NCBI GenBank assembly: GCA_027492255.1
Contig: JAPUFB010000004.1
Location: 210,783 to 274,782, forward strand
DNA: 64,000 bases
DNA from: Candidatus Saccharimonadota bacterium
GTDB taxonomy: Bacteria > Patescibacteriota > Saccharimonadia > Saccharimonadales > Saccharimonadaceae
Direction of reading: 5' to 3'
Each line of letters starts with the position of its first letter. The stretch's first letter is position 1. This document shows positions 9,771-18,913 of this stretch, one piece after another. The position numbers and the translations under genes are program-made. The notes below the pieces were generated by a model that searched no databases, had not been told where the DNA came from, and worked only from the letters and a program-made list of their open reading frames with translations.

Positions 9771-9812
9771 ATCTGTTAACAGTATATACCAAAATGCTTG
9801 TATACTATAGTT
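9771..9812. promoter_or_regulatory. Overlapping divergent promoters, lysS and ABC-2 exporter
   Basis: The 42-base gap holds TATACT on the minus strand 10 bases before lysS and TATACT on the plus strand (9801-9806) six bases before the ABC gene ATG at 9813. Both transcripts must be leaderless or nearly so, and the two polymerases would compete for the same DNA. Confidence 0.6.
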
Positions 9813-10556
9813 ATGAACGAAAATATTATTACGATTAACCATTTCACTATGAAGTTTGGACGGACAACCGTTATCAACGACTTATCTTTCGAAGTTAAGC
9901 GCGGTGAAACATTCGGTCTTCTGGGTTCAAACGGTTCTGGGAAAACAACTATTATCCGCTCCCTTCTTGGTATGTATATTCCTACAGAGGGGAAACTCCT
10001 GATCGACAATAATCCTTTTAATGTTGCTGCTTCACTGAAGCTTGGTTACCTTCCTGAAGAACGTGGTTTATATAAAAAGGAAAAAGTTATTGATATCATG
10101 GTGTACTTCGGCCAACTAAAAGGACTGTCCGTCGAGAAATCACGCGAATGGTCACTCGCATTCTTAAAGCGCGTTGATCTAGCCGACAAGTCAACTATCC
10201 GTCTCGATAAACTGTCAGGAGGACAGCAGCAAAAGGTGCAACTAGGAATCACTATTATGGGTGATCCCGAACTACTGATTCTTGATGAACCCACTAAGGG
10301 TTTTGACCCAGTTAATCGACGATTACTTATGGATATTATAGAAGAGCATCAAAAGAAAGGTGCGACAGTTGTGCTTGTTACTCATCAAATGGAAGAGGTT
10401 GAACGGCTCTGCGATCGTATTATCCTACTTAAAAATGGTAAAGCAGCTGCATACGGTACGATTAAAGAGGTTCGAGAAAAGTATAAAGGTAAAAATCTCG
10501 ATGATATTTTCGTAGAGATCTATGGTGACAATCAAAAGGAGGTTTCTCGTGCATAA
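9813..10556 (+). CDS. ABC-2 type exporter, ATP-binding protein (NatA-like)
   Basis: 247 residues with Walker A GSNGSGKTT, signature LSGGQQQK, Walker B LLILDEPTKGFDP and switch His in VTHQ. It resembles NatA-type ATPases of ABC-2 exporters, including the C-terminal extension after the nucleotide-binding fold. The start at 9813 is fixed by TATACT six bases upstream. It overlaps the permease gene by eight bases, so the two are coupled. Confidence 0.88.
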   Translation: MNENIITINHFTMKFGRTTVINDLSFEVKRGETFGLLGSNGSGKTTIIRSLLGMYIPTEGKLLIDNNPFNVAASLKLGYLPEERGLYKKEKVIDIMVYFGQLKGLSVEKSREWSLAFLKRVDLADKSTIRLDKLSGGQQQKVQLGITIMGDPELLILDEPTKGFDPVNRRLLMDIIEEHQKKGATVVLVTHQMEEVERLCDRIILLKNGKAAAYGTIKEVREKYKGKNLDDIFVEIYGDNQKEVSRA

Positions 10557-11754
10557 TCTCAATACAGTCTTTAGGTTTGAAGTTATTCGCGCACTCAAGA
10601 AAAAAACGTTTTGGATCACAACGCTATCCTTCCCGCTTATTATTGCTGTTGTTTTCGGAATCGTCTTTTTATCGAACAAAACAACAGAAGATGCTGCAAA
10701 AAATATGTCAAAGCAGCAGTTTTCTATCATAGTTAATGATCAAACTGGACTCGTACAGGATACTATTCTTAGTCAGATGGGCATCAAAACAACAACTGAT
10801 AAAAACGCCGCCATCGATCAAGTGAAAACAGGAAAAATTGATGCATTCTTCTACTTCCCCGCTGATCTTAAGAATGGTATTGAGATTTACGGAAAAGATG
10901 TTGGTATTTTTAATAACGGACGCTATAGTGCTGTTGCCGAGGCCCTACTTCAACAAATGGTCACCACAAAGGTTGACCAAAATGTAAGAAGTATTGTAGG
11001 AAATCAGTTAACGATCAACTCCCTCACCTATAAGGACGGTGCTGTCTCTGATCCGATGAGGCAATTAATTGCACCTGGTCTCTTCCTGGTATTGTTCTAC
11101 TTCTTAATTGCAATGTTTGGAAACCAAGCCCTAACAAGCACAACAGAGGAAAAAGAAAATCGCGTGATTGAGATGCTCCTTACGACAGTGCAGGCTCGTA
11201 CGCTAATTATTGGGAAAATCCTTTCTCTTATCCTTCTGGCCTTCATTCAAGGTATTCTCTTTATTGCGCCTGTTATTATCGGTTATTTTTTCCTCCACAA
11301 TCAGTTGCGTCTCCCAACTATTGACCTGAGCTCAATCCCTCTTGATCCTGCACGAATTGGCGTTGCGGCAGTTATTTTTGCGGCCAGTTTTATCCTATTT
11401 ATGGGCTTATTGGTTGCAATTGGTGCTGCAACCCCAACCGCAAAAGAGGCGGGGCCATTCCTCGGTATTGTGATGATGCTGTTATTTGGACCGCTGTATG
11501 CAGCTAGCCTCTTTATATCATCACCGGAGAGTCCTCTTGTTCAATTTCTTAGTTATTTCCCGCTCACAGCGCCTATTCCACTACTACTACGTAATGCCGC
11601 CGGCACTATCACGTGGCCGGAAGTATTTATCGGAACAGCCATACTGATTATTACTGCAGTCATTGTTATTCGTATTGCTGTTCGTATCTTTCAGTTTGGT
11701 GCACTCGAATATAGTCGACGCCTCAGCTTCAAAGAAGTTCTTGTTCGTAAATAA
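10549..11754 (+). CDS. ABC-2 type exporter permease (NatB-like)
   Basis: 401 residues beginning VHNLNTVFRFEVIRALKKK with a GTG start at 10549, set by AGGAGG six bases upstream inside the ATPase gene. An N-terminal helix (about 25-45) precedes an extracytoplasmic domain (about 60-180); five to six helices follow. The stretch TTEEKENRVIEMLLTT is the conserved NatB/YhaP coupling motif. Together with the ATPase it should export sodium, a drug or peptides; the substrate is not evident. Confidence 0.87.
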   Translation: MHNLNTVFRFEVIRALKKKTFWITTLSFPLIIAVVFGIVFLSNKTTEDAAKNMSKQQFSIIVNDQTGLVQDTILSQMGIKTTTDKNAAIDQVKTGKIDAFFYFPADLKNGIEIYGKDVGIFNNGRYSAVAEALLQQMVTTKVDQNVRSIVGNQLTINSLTYKDGAVSDPMRQLIAPGLFLVLFYFLIAMFGNQALTSTTEEKENRVIEMLLTTVQARTLIIGKILSLILLAFIQGILFIAPVIIGYFFLHNQLRLPTIDLSSIPLDPARIGVAAVIFAASFILFMGLLVAIGAATPTAKEAGPFLGIVMMLLFGPLYAASLFISSPESPLVQFLSYFPLTAPIPLLLRNAAGTITWPEVFIGTAILIITAVIVIRIAVRIFQFGALEYSRRLSFKEVLVRK

Positions 11755-11774
11755 ATACGTCTCATTATCCTAAT

Positions 11775-11808
11775 AAATACACTCCTGTTATAGAGGAGTG
11801 TATTTTCA
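11775..11808. terminator. Bidirectional terminator between the ABC-2 operon and greA
   Basis: A perfect 12-bp stem (AAATACACTCCT with its complement) flanked by A- and T-rich arms lies between convergent genes, so it can serve both strands. Confidence 0.85.
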
Positions 11809-11823
11809 AAATCGAAAGAGCCT

Positions 11824-12279
11824 TTAGGAAACAGCTTCAACAGTATAGGTCGTTGCACCCTTTGGTGTTTCGATAGTTACTTTCTCGCCTACCTTCTTGC
11901 CCATCAGAGCAGCACCAATTGGCGATTCGTTACTGATCTTTCCCTCGAGAGGATCTGCTTCAACCGGGCCTACAATACGGTACGTAACTTTCTTGCCGTT
12001 TTTAAGCTCAACAGTACTGCCTATACCGATAATGCCGTTTGATTTCTTTGGCTTGATAAGTTCAAAGTTCTGTAGAATATCCTCGATCTCAATAACACGA
12101 GATTCGACAATACCCTGTTCTTCGCGTGCAGCATCATATTCGGCATTCTCGCTAAGATCTCCGTAATCACGTGCAGCAGCAATCTTTTCGGCAACTTCCT
12201 GGCGACGAGCCTTCAACTCACCGAGCTCTTGTTCAAGTTCGGCTTTTCCTTCAGAGGTAATCTGATAATTCTTTTTCAT
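11824..12279 (-). CDS. greA: Transcription elongation factor GreA
   Basis: 151 residues: N-terminal coiled coil with the tip acidic residues (DLSENAEYDAAREEQ, about 40-55) that rescue backtracked RNA polymerase, followed by the FKBP-like C-terminal domain (SPIGAALMGKKVGE). Length and motifs are typical. The ATG at 12279 has AGGAGAAG upstream; the longer frame from 12300 lacks a site. Confidence 0.94.
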   Translation of the reverse strand: MKKNYQITSEGKAELEQELGELKARRQEVAEKIAAARDYGDLSENAEYDAAREEQGIVESRVIEIEDILQNFELIKPKKSNGIIGIGSTVELKNGKKVTYRIVGPVEADPLEGKISNESPIGAALMGKKVGEKVTIETPKGATTYTVEAVS

Positions 12280-12414
12280 ATTTCTTCTCCTTTTTGGCAA
12301 AATATAAGCGCGCCATTCAGCGCGTCTTTGGAGTCATCTCTTGGCAAATAACAACTATACCTCAGAGTCCCCCAAACCTTTGTGTCATTAGTCTACCAAG
12401 GGATGGATCGTTCG

Positions 12415-13662
12415 TCAATGCTTCGTATCATGTAATTTTTTCAGCAGTTCATCGTGACTCAAAAGCTCTGTTTCACTTGAGGTACGAGCTTTGTATTCAA
12501 CCACTTGATTCTCAAGAGTCTTTGGTGAAATAACCACACGATACGGAATCCCCATAAGATCTGCATCAGCAAATTTCTCACCTGGCCGTACGCTACGGTC
12601 ATCCCATAACACATCTATTCCTGAGTTTTGAAGCATTTCGTAGAGCTTCCGTGCTTCATCTTCAATATCTCCTATTGATACGAGATAAACTGTCGCTGGG
12701 GCTATAGCTTCAGGCCAAATTAAGCCTTTATCATCTGAGCATTTTTCAATAACAACACCCATTACGCGCGTAATACCAACCCCATACGAAGCAAGATAGA
12801 TCGGATGACGCTGACCATCCTCGCCAGTAAAGTAAAAATCCATCTTCTCTGATTTGTCTGTACCAAATTTAAAGATATTACCGACCTCAGCTGTGGTAAC
12901 TGGTTCTAGGCTATTCTTGTCGACATGAAGCTCTTCTGAAGCTTCGTCAAGGACTTCACCGTTAACCGCTATTGAATGGTCTTGGTTCATGTATAAAACG
13001 TCTTCGCCGGCTTCACAGATCGTTTGAAACTCATGGCTAAATTTCGTAAATGCTCCACCACTCGCAAATGTAACAAATGTGCTATCACCAAGTCCTAGCC
13101 GTTCATAAATACAATTATAGGCAGCGATAACTGTGTCGTAATACTGGTCCATATCCTCCTGTGAGCTATGCATCGAATACATATCTTTCATAACAAACTC
13201 ACGACCACGCATAATACCGCTCTTTGCTCTTACTTCATTGCGTAATTTTGTTTGAAACTGGTATACGGAAATTGGCAGATCCTTGTAACTCTGAATATAT
13301 TGGCGCATCATCTCGATAATCGCTTCTTCATGAGACCATCCAAACCCAACCTCCGTCCCATCTTGAAGCCGGGATTTGAACCAGATATCGACTGCGTCAC
13401 TATCCCATCGACCTGTTACCTCCCAGGTCTCCTTGCGCTGAAGACTGGTCATTACCAGCTCTTGTCCGTTAACAGCGTTCATCTCCTCGCGAACGATCTG
13501 CTTAATATTCTCAAGCACACGGAGCCCAAGGGGTGTATAAGCATATACTCCAGCCATTACCTTGTAGACGTATCCTGCCTGAATAAGCAACTTAGCGTTT
13601 CGCGCCGACTCATCAGCCGGTGCTTCTCGGAGTGTTTTCACGAACAGTTGAGAGCGTTTCAT
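12415..13662 (-). CDS. proS: Prolyl-tRNA synthetase lacking the INS editing domain
   Basis: 415 residues. Class II core with motif 1 region (GVYAYTPLGLRVLENI), motif 2 RNEVRAKSGIMRGREFVMKD, motif 3 ASYGVGITRVMG and a C-terminal anticodon domain (DDRSVRPGEKFADADLMGIP). Bacterial-type ProRS is normally near 570 residues with an insertion editing domain between motifs 2 and 3; here only about 70 residues separate them, so cis editing is absent. TACAAT lies seven bases before the ATG (leaderless). Confidence 0.92.
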   Translation of the reverse strand: MKRSQLFVKTLREAPADESARNAKLLIQAGYVYKVMAGVYAYTPLGLRVLENIKQIVREEMNAVNGQELVMTSLQRKETWEVTGRWDSDAVDIWFKSRLQDGTEVGFGWSHEEAIIEMMRQYIQSYKDLPISVYQFQTKLRNEVRAKSGIMRGREFVMKDMYSMHSSQEDMDQYYDTVIAAYNCIYERLGLGDSTFVTFASGGAFTKFSHEFQTICEAGEDVLYMNQDHSIAVNGEVLDEASEELHVDKNSLEPVTTAEVGNIFKFGTDKSEKMDFYFTGEDGQRHPIYLASYGVGITRVMGVVIEKCSDDKGLIWPEAIAPATVYLVSIGDIEDEARKLYEMLQNSGIDVLWDDRSVRPGEKFADADLMGIPYRVVISPKTLENQVVEYKARTSSETELLSHDELLKKLHDTKH

Positions 13663-13667
13663 ACCAG

Positions 13668-14429
13668 TTATTGTATCAGATTAATCCCGATGAGGGGTGC
13701 GATAAATAGAAAGAAATACGCAACAGAATTTTTGAGTGAATGTAAAAATATTCCCGGCCACAAACTGACATAACGTTCTCGTAAATAACACAGAAATAGA
13801 CTAAGTATAAACACATCGATACCAACATTCACCTGTAAATGCACGAACGCAAAGATAAAGCTTGTAATTAGCATGCTTGTAATAAAGTGAAAATGGGTAC
13901 GAAGTCGATCATATAGAAAGCCTCGAAAGATTGCTTCTTCTGCAATCGGCGCAATAATACATAATGCAATAAATGCTGCTACATACTCAAAGATAGTTTT
14001 GAGATTTTCGAATCCCACTTCTTGCTTCTGCGTCAAATCAATCCCTGTAAGCGGGAGGAATGTCAACGTTAACATAACGAGCATCGATAAGATGTAGCCT
14101 ATAAACCAAAAAGCCGCAGCTAGCGCAATCGCACGACCAGTTGGTCTCTTTGTTAACCCTAGTCTCGCCAGAATATGTCTTCCCCGTACATTCATAAATA
14201 AATAGGGTATCACCACAATCAGGCAACCAATCACATATATAAGTGCCATAAAAATAAGCTGTCCGAGAGGCGACTCAAGGAAGCCTGCTGCATGATCGCC
14301 GCTTACTTGCAACACAAAGTAGACGATTGCAAATCCGATCAATGAGCCTGCTATACCAAGCAACACCACTACTACCCAGCTTGATACACCAAGTCCATAG
14401 AGTATTTTTTGAATAACTTTATTATTCAT
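13668..14429 (-). CDS. CPBP-family intramembrane protease
   Basis: 253 residues, about eight membrane helices. The family motifs are visible: EEAIFRG (EExxxR, near 165-171), FAFVH (FxxxH, near 194) and HSLKN (HxxxN, near 232). These form the intramembrane glutamate/His active site of Rce1/Abi proteases. It ends one base before rseP starts on the same strand (minus-strand order uppS, rseP, this gene), so it is the last member of that cluster. Substrate unknown. Confidence 0.83.
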   Translation of the reverse strand: MNNKVIQKILYGLGVSSWVVVVLLGIAGSLIGFAIVYFVLQVSGDHAAGFLESPLGQLIFMALIYVIGCLIVVIPYLFMNVRGRHILARLGLTKRPTGRAIALAAAFWFIGYILSMLVMLTLTFLPLTGIDLTQKQEVGFENLKTIFEYVAAFIALCIIAPIAEEAIFRGFLYDRLRTHFHFITSMLITSFIFAFVHLQVNVGIDVFILSLFLCYLRERYVSLWPGIFLHSLKNSVAYFFLFIAPLIGINLIQ

Positions 14430-14430
14430 C

Positions 14431-15609
14431 TTATTTCAGAAATTTCCCTATATCGAGAACTGTCACTACAACAACGAGCCCCATAAGAACCATGAATCCT
14501 GTACCATGAATTGACTCCTCTTTCTCTTTTGATAGAGGTTTTCGAAGCACTACTCTATAAAGCATAGTCACAAACCATCGACCGCCGTCGAGTGCCGGTA
14601 TAGGCAGCAGGTTCATGATAGCGAGCGACAATGAGATGATTCCTGTTACCAGTAGTAAACTGGCGATCCCCTGTTGACGAGCATTTGGAAACAACATCCC
14701 AAGTACGGCAATAGGACCAGCCACTCCATTTCCAGCATCATTCAGCTTTGTATTTGCTTCAGCTCGTACCGAAGCATCCCCGCTAAATTTCTGCACTATA
14801 CCCGTAAAGAGATTACCGACAAGCGCTCCGAGCCCTTTAAATGTTTCGGCGCTCAACTGAGCCGTTAAGACGAAACCTGAAACAGGTGCTGACCATGTCG
14901 AACGATATATCGTCTGCTTTTGGTTAAATCTTACACCAAGATACCCCGATTGCACCGCTGTAACATCGTCATTAAGATGAACTGTGATCTGTTTCTCGAG
15001 ACTATTACGGCTATATACGAGTACCATATCTTGTCCAGCTAAGCTCTTTGTTATTTGACCAGCAACAGATATATCGGCAAGATCAGTCTTACCCTGTAGG
15101 CTTTTAATAACATCTCCTGCTTCAAGACCGGCTTTTGCGGCCGGAGATCCATCCGTTACCTTCTCGATAACAAGTGGATGAGATTCGATCGTCGTATCAC
15201 CTTTGATATAAAACTGGTTTGCAATCAGCTTCGGCATCCCAACCCACATTAATATCATGAAGATTATTGCCGCCATACCCCAGTTGACCACTACTCCAGC
15301 TAGGAGAATCTTCGTTTTTATCCAGAGGCTGGTTGCACCATAATCACCACTTTTATCTGCTGCATCGTGCTCACCTTGAAGCTTCACAAAACCACCAAGA
15401 GGTAGCCAGTTTAGCGTAAATAACACCCCGTTTTTAAGCTTCTTCGCCCAAGCCCTTGGCGGAAAACCGACACCGAATTCCTCAACAATAACCCCGTTAC
15501 GACGGGCGGCAATTGCGTGGCCAAGTTCATGAATAACAACGAGAAACACGAGTATAAACAAACCTATTGCAACCGATAAGACAAAGTTAAGTCCCCCTAA
15601 GATATCCAT
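14431..15609 (-). CDS. rseP: Site-2 protease, RseP-like M50 zinc metalloprotease
   Basis: 392 residues. HELGH (His27-Glu28...His31) sits in the first membrane helix, a PDZ domain spans about 140-220, and LLPIPALDGG near 336-345 supplies the third zinc ligand. Four membrane helices match RseP/RasP. These proteases cleave anti-sigma factors or signal-peptide remnants in the membrane. The ATG follows directly on the uppS stop codon, the usual uppS-rseP neighbourhood. Confidence 0.9.
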   Translation of the reverse strand: MDILGGLNFVLSVAIGLFILVFLVVIHELGHAIAARRNGVIVEEFGVGFPPRAWAKKLKNGVLFTLNWLPLGGFVKLQGEHDAADKSGDYGATSLWIKTKILLAGVVVNWGMAAIIFMILMWVGMPKLIANQFYIKGDTTIESHPLVIEKVTDGSPAAKAGLEAGDVIKSLQGKTDLADISVAGQITKSLAGQDMVLVYSRNSLEKQITVHLNDDVTAVQSGYLGVRFNQKQTIYRSTWSAPVSGFVLTAQLSAETFKGLGALVGNLFTGIVQKFSGDASVRAEANTKLNDAGNGVAGPIAVLGMLFPNARQQGIASLLLVTGIISLSLAIMNLLPIPALDGGRWFVTMLYRVVLRKPLSKEKEESIHGTGFMVLMGLVVVVTVLDIGKFLK

Positions 15610-16299
15610 CTAGCCTCCAAATCTCCGCGACCTTTTAGTGTATTCTTCTATGATAGCAGTTATGTCTTCTTTTCTCATATCCGGCCATAACTTCTCCAAG
15701 AAAATAAACTCACTATAAGCACTACGCCACAACATGAAGTTGCTTAGTCGTTGTTCCCCGCTTGTTCGTACAATGACATCACACGGTGGAATATTAGGAT
15801 GATCAAGGTATTTTTCAAAAACTTTTGCCGTGACTTTTTCAGCATCTATGCCCGCTTCCGCTATTCGTTGCGCAGCACGAACGATCTCCTGCTGTCCTCC
15901 GTAATTAAAACACATAGCAAGCGTTGCTCGTTTACCGTTATGCGATACCTTTTCCGCCTCGTCAATCATGGCGCTAATATCTTCTGGTAGTTGCTCCCGT
16001 CCACCAAGCACAACGACTTTATAATCCTTTTTTATAAGCTCTTTGATATCAGTCTTAAACAGCATCCGAATCAGCTTCATAATACCGCGTACTTCTTCTT
16101 CTGCACGTGCCCAATTCTCGGTAGACCATGTATAAAAGGATATGTATTGTACTCCCATGTCTGCGGTTGCATCAATAACCTCCTTCAGTGTGTTATACCC
16201 AGCTAGATGACCCTCGTATGTCGGTAGACCGTGTTTCTTTGCCCAACGGCGATTACCGTCAAGTATGTACCCGATATGTATCGGAATCCTATTATCCAT
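15610..16299 (-). CDS. uppS: Undecaprenyl diphosphate synthase (cis-prenyltransferase)
   Basis: 229 residues. IPIHIGYILDGNRRWAKKHG contains the catalytic Asp of the DGNRRW motif, and SFYTWSTENW, CFNYGGQQE and RTSGEQRLSNFMLW are the further conserved regions. It makes the C55 carrier for peptidoglycan or glycan export. Two adjacent ATGs (16302 and 16299) follow GAGGAGG; the second has better spacing. The start overlaps the end of the nucleotidyltransferase-like gene. Confidence 0.93.
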   Translation of the reverse strand: MDNRIPIHIGYILDGNRRWAKKHGLPTYEGHLAGYNTLKEVIDATADMGVQYISFYTWSTENWARAEEEVRGIMKLIRMLFKTDIKELIKKDYKVVVLGGREQLPEDISAMIDEAEKVSHNGKRATLAMCFNYGGQQEIVRAAQRIAEAGIDAEKVTAKVFEKYLDHPNIPPCDVIVRTSGEQRLSNFMLWRSAYSEFIFLEKLWPDMRKEDITAIIEEYTKRSRRFGG

Positions 16300-16729
16300 C
16301 ATGCCTCCTCGTATACTCATCTATGTCCTTAATGTCCCTCAAGTCTTTACCGCGTCCCTTCTGTAGTTTCCTTTCACGAAGGTACTGTAATGTAATATAT
16401 CGTACACCGTCTATCACGACTGTTTTTTCGAAAATATCATCAAAATCCGGATGCCCGGAACCATCTTCCGACCAGTCATCCCATAGCTCATACTCATTAT
16501 TCCTTAAGTAGCGTGAACCGCTCTGCTTAACCCCCTGCTCCCAACGATCGTCTGCTGCTAATCTATCGAATTCATCTCTGGTGAGCAATAAATCGACATC
16601 ATCCGCCAGCCTTATTCCTAGCGTATCGAGGATACCGCTGCCTATAACAATAGTCTTATCAAGCGATGCACCGGATTTTTTTATGCGGTCGACAAAATTG
16701 CTGTGTTTATTCTTGATATAATCTGTCAT
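16292..16729 (-). CDS. Nucleotidyltransferase-fold protein, function unknown
   Basis: 145 residues. IVIGSGILDTLGIRLADDVDLL resembles the G-S/G plus D-x-D signature of the polymerase-beta nucleotidyltransferase fold. The C-terminal LRERKLQKGRGKDLRDI is a common closing helix in small nucleotidyltransferase relatives. The overlap with uppS suggests co-transcription. It may be an AbiEii- or MNT-like enzyme or a degenerate one; no toxin or antitoxin partner is visible. Confidence 0.55.
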   Translation of the reverse strand: MTDYIKNKHSNFVDRIKKSGASLDKTIVIGSGILDTLGIRLADDVDLLLTRDEFDRLAADDRWEQGVKQSGSRYLRNNEYELWDDWSEDGSGHPDFDDIFEKTVVIDGVRYITLQYLRERKLQKGRGKDLRDIKDIDEYTRRHDG

Positions 16730-16744
16730 ACAGCGTATTTCAGA

Positions 16745-17299
16745 CTAGACTGTCATAATTTCTTTTTCTTTAGCCTTGAAGATCTCATCGATTTTTACTT
16801 GATAGTCCTTCATGTCATCATCGACACCCTTTTCAATCAATTTCATATCTTCTTCGCTCAGTTCTTTCGCGTCTTTCATGCGTTTGGCTTCTTTTAGTGC
16901 ATCCTGACGCACATTGCGCAGTGCGATGCGGCAATCTTCAACCTTCTCACCTAATTGCTTTACGAGCTCACGACGGCGCTCCTCGGTGAGTGCTGGGATA
17001 TTAACGCGAACAACTCTTCCATCATCTGATGGATTAAAGCTAAGCGCTTGGTTATTACGGATTGCTGTCGCGACCGCTTGAACATTACTTGGGTCAAATG
17101 GCGTCACGGCGAGTTGCTGTGGTTCAGGCACTGTGACATTAGCAACTTGGTTGAGTGGCATTTTCGCACCATACGCTTCAATAACAACGCCGTCGAGCAT
17201 GTCAGGATGAGCTCGGCCAGTTCGAATTCTGCGTAAATCAGCCTCAAAGTGCTCAATCGCCAGATTCATCTTCTCTTCATAGGGTTTAGTATCAAACAT
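16745..17299 (-). CDS. frr: Ribosome recycling factor
   Basis: 184 residues, the standard length, starting MFDTKPYEEKMNLAIEHFEA. The conserved RTGRAHPDML, YGAKMPLNQVANV and the three-helix C-terminal part (RRRELVKQLGEKVEDCRIAL) are clear. With EF-G it splits post-termination ribosomes. AAGGAG precedes the ATG at 17299. It follows tsf on the same strand with a terminator between. Confidence 0.95.
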   Translation of the reverse strand: MFDTKPYEEKMNLAIEHFEADLRRIRTGRAHPDMLDGVVIEAYGAKMPLNQVANVTVPEPQQLAVTPFDPSNVQAVATAIRNNQALSFNPSDDGRVVRVNIPALTEERRRELVKQLGEKVEDCRIALRNVRQDALKEAKRMKDAKELSEEDMKLIEKGVDDDMKDYQVKIDEIFKAKEKEIMTV

Positions 17300-17332
17300 A
17301 GTTTTCTCCTTCTTGGTAAGATCATTATAACA

Positions 17333-17362
17333 AAATAACCCCTTCATGAGGGGTTATTTTTA
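17333..17362 (-). terminator. Terminator between tsf and frr
   Basis: AAAATAACCCC pairs with GGGGTTATTTTT across a short CTTCATGA-region loop, with T-runs on both strands. It closes the rpsB-tsf unit, so frr either uses readthrough or its own promoter. Confidence 0.8.
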
Positions 17363-17376
17363 CAAAGACAGTAAAA

Positions 17377-17973
17377 CTATTCGCTGACACCGAGTTCGAT
17401 GCGCTGCATCTGTCGGACAACGATATTTTCACCAAGTCGTGAGATGTGTTGTTTCACATACTCATCAACCGTGATGTCTGGATTCTTTATAAATGGCTGT
17501 TCGAGCAAAGTCTTTTCTGCAAAATACTTCTTGATTTGCCCTTCTACCATCTTTTCAGCGATATCAGCTGGCTTACCGGAAGCTTTAGCCTCTTCGACGA
17601 GTTCAGCTTTTTTCTTCTCGCGAACTTCAGCTGGAATATCTTCAACTGAGATATACAGTGGAGCAGTTGCGGAAACATGCATGGCGATATCATGTGTTAA
17701 TGTCTTAAAGTCATCAGTTCGAGCAACGAAATCTGTTTCACAGTTTACTTCGACCATCGCGCCAATTCGACTCGAGTGCACATAAGCATCGACCAGTCCC
17801 TGACGAGCTTCACGTTCACCGCGCTTCTCAGCTTTGGTCATACCTTTTTTTCGCATCGCTTCAAGTGCCTTGTCGAAATCACCGTTTGCTTCAACGAGCG
17901 CTGCTTTGGCATCAGTTAAACCAACACCAGTCAGGTCTTTGAGCTTTTTAATTTCATCGATAGTTATAGCCAT
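17377..17973 (-). CDS. tsf: Elongation factor Ts (short form)
   Basis: 198 residues: N-terminal UBA domain (MAITIDEIKKLKDLTGVGLTDAK), then the core with TDFVAR that inserts at the EF-Tu nucleotide site. It resembles the Thermus-size form, not the 283-residue E. coli form. The start at 17973 matches the family; the upstream in-frame codons overlap rpsB. Co-transcribed with rpsB. Confidence 0.94.
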   Translation of the reverse strand: MAITIDEIKKLKDLTGVGLTDAKAALVEANGDFDKALEAMRKKGMTKAEKRGEREARQGLVDAYVHSSRIGAMVEVNCETDFVARTDDFKTLTHDIAMHVSATAPLYISVEDIPAEVREKKKAELVEEAKASGKPADIAEKMVEGQIKKYFAEKTLLEQPFIKNPDITVDEYVKQHISRLGENIVVRQMQRIELGVSE

Positions 17974-17998
17974 CTGGGTTTTCCTTTCGTGCCTATCT

Positions 17999-18709
17999 TT
18001 ACTTTTCAGTCTTACTTGCGCTGACTTGTTTACCTTCTTCGATTGCTTCGACAACATAGTCAAGAATCAGCTTAAGGCCTTTAATCGCATCGTCGTTAGC
18101 AGGAATAACATAGTCAACGAGGCTTGGATCAGCATTTGTGTCAACAATCGCAACAACTGGTACACCAAGTGTATGAGCTTCACGAACAGCGTTGATATTC
18201 TCGATAATATCCGTCACAAAAACGATACCAGGCTTACCGTTAAGGTCTTTGATGCCGCCATATTTCTTGTTGAGGTCATCAATTTGCTCTTGGAAACGCT
18301 GTACTTCAAGTTTGCTATAACGATTTGCGAGCTCACCTGAATCCATGCGGCGCTCAAGGCTCTTGAGCTCCTTGATACGTCCAGACACAGTAGCTACGTT
18401 CGTCAACATGCCACCCATCCAGCGTTCAGTCACAAATGGCTGGCCAGCTTTTTCGGCAACTTCACGAACAATATCTTGTGCTTGGCGCTTTGTGCCAACC
18501 AATAGAACCTGCTTGCCCTTAGCAACCGTATCGGTGATAAAAGGCAGTGCCTTCTCGAGCCCTTCAACGGTTTTTGTCAGGTCAATGATGTGGCTGTCCT
18601 GACGTTTGCTATGAATATACTGGGCCATTTTTGGGTGCCAGCGGCTCGTTTTGTGTCCAAAGTGAACACCAGCTTCGAGCAGAGCTTTAATATCGACGGT
18701 TACCGCCAT
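17999..18709 (-). CDS. rpsB: 30S ribosomal protein S2
   Basis: 236 residues. GVHFGHKTSRWHPKM, VGTKRQAQDIV, RWMGGMLTN and PVVAIVDTNADPSLVDY are the S2 signature regions. The start ATG at 18709 has AAGGAG upstream. The usual rpsB-tsf order is kept. A leader hairpin lies upstream. Confidence 0.96.
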   Translation of the reverse strand: MAVTVDIKALLEAGVHFGHKTSRWHPKMAQYIHSKRQDSHIIDLTKTVEGLEKALPFITDTVAKGKQVLLVGTKRQAQDIVREVAEKAGQPFVTERWMGGMLTNVATVSGRIKELKSLERRMDSGELANRYSKLEVQRFQEQIDDLNKKYGGIKDLNGKPGIVFVTDIIENINAVREAHTLGVPVVAIVDTNADPSLVDYVIPANDDAIKGLKLILDYVVEAIEEGKQVSASKTEK

Positions 18710-18731
18710 GTTGTTACTCCTTCTTCCTCGC

Positions 18732-18765
18732 TCGTCTCGCCTGTAATCAGGAGTAAATGAGACGA
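18732..18765 (-). promoter_or_regulatory. Hairpin in the rpsB 5' leader
   Basis: TCGTCTC (18732-18738) and GAGACGA (18759-18765) can form a stem in the roughly 70-base leader of rpsB, downstream of TATAAT with TAGACA at 17 bases. In other bacteria S2 autoregulates through its leader; such a role here is inferred. Confidence 0.4.
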
Positions 18766-18913
18766 ACTGTTTCATTAAAAAATATTACAGAGGTAATTAT
18801 AGCAAAATATATGATTATTGTCTAGTAGTAAACCAGCAATACGGCAACGTCTCCTTGTAGTTCATAATGCCTATGCCTATAATCAGGAGTAACTAAATCT
18901 TTAAGGGAGAATT

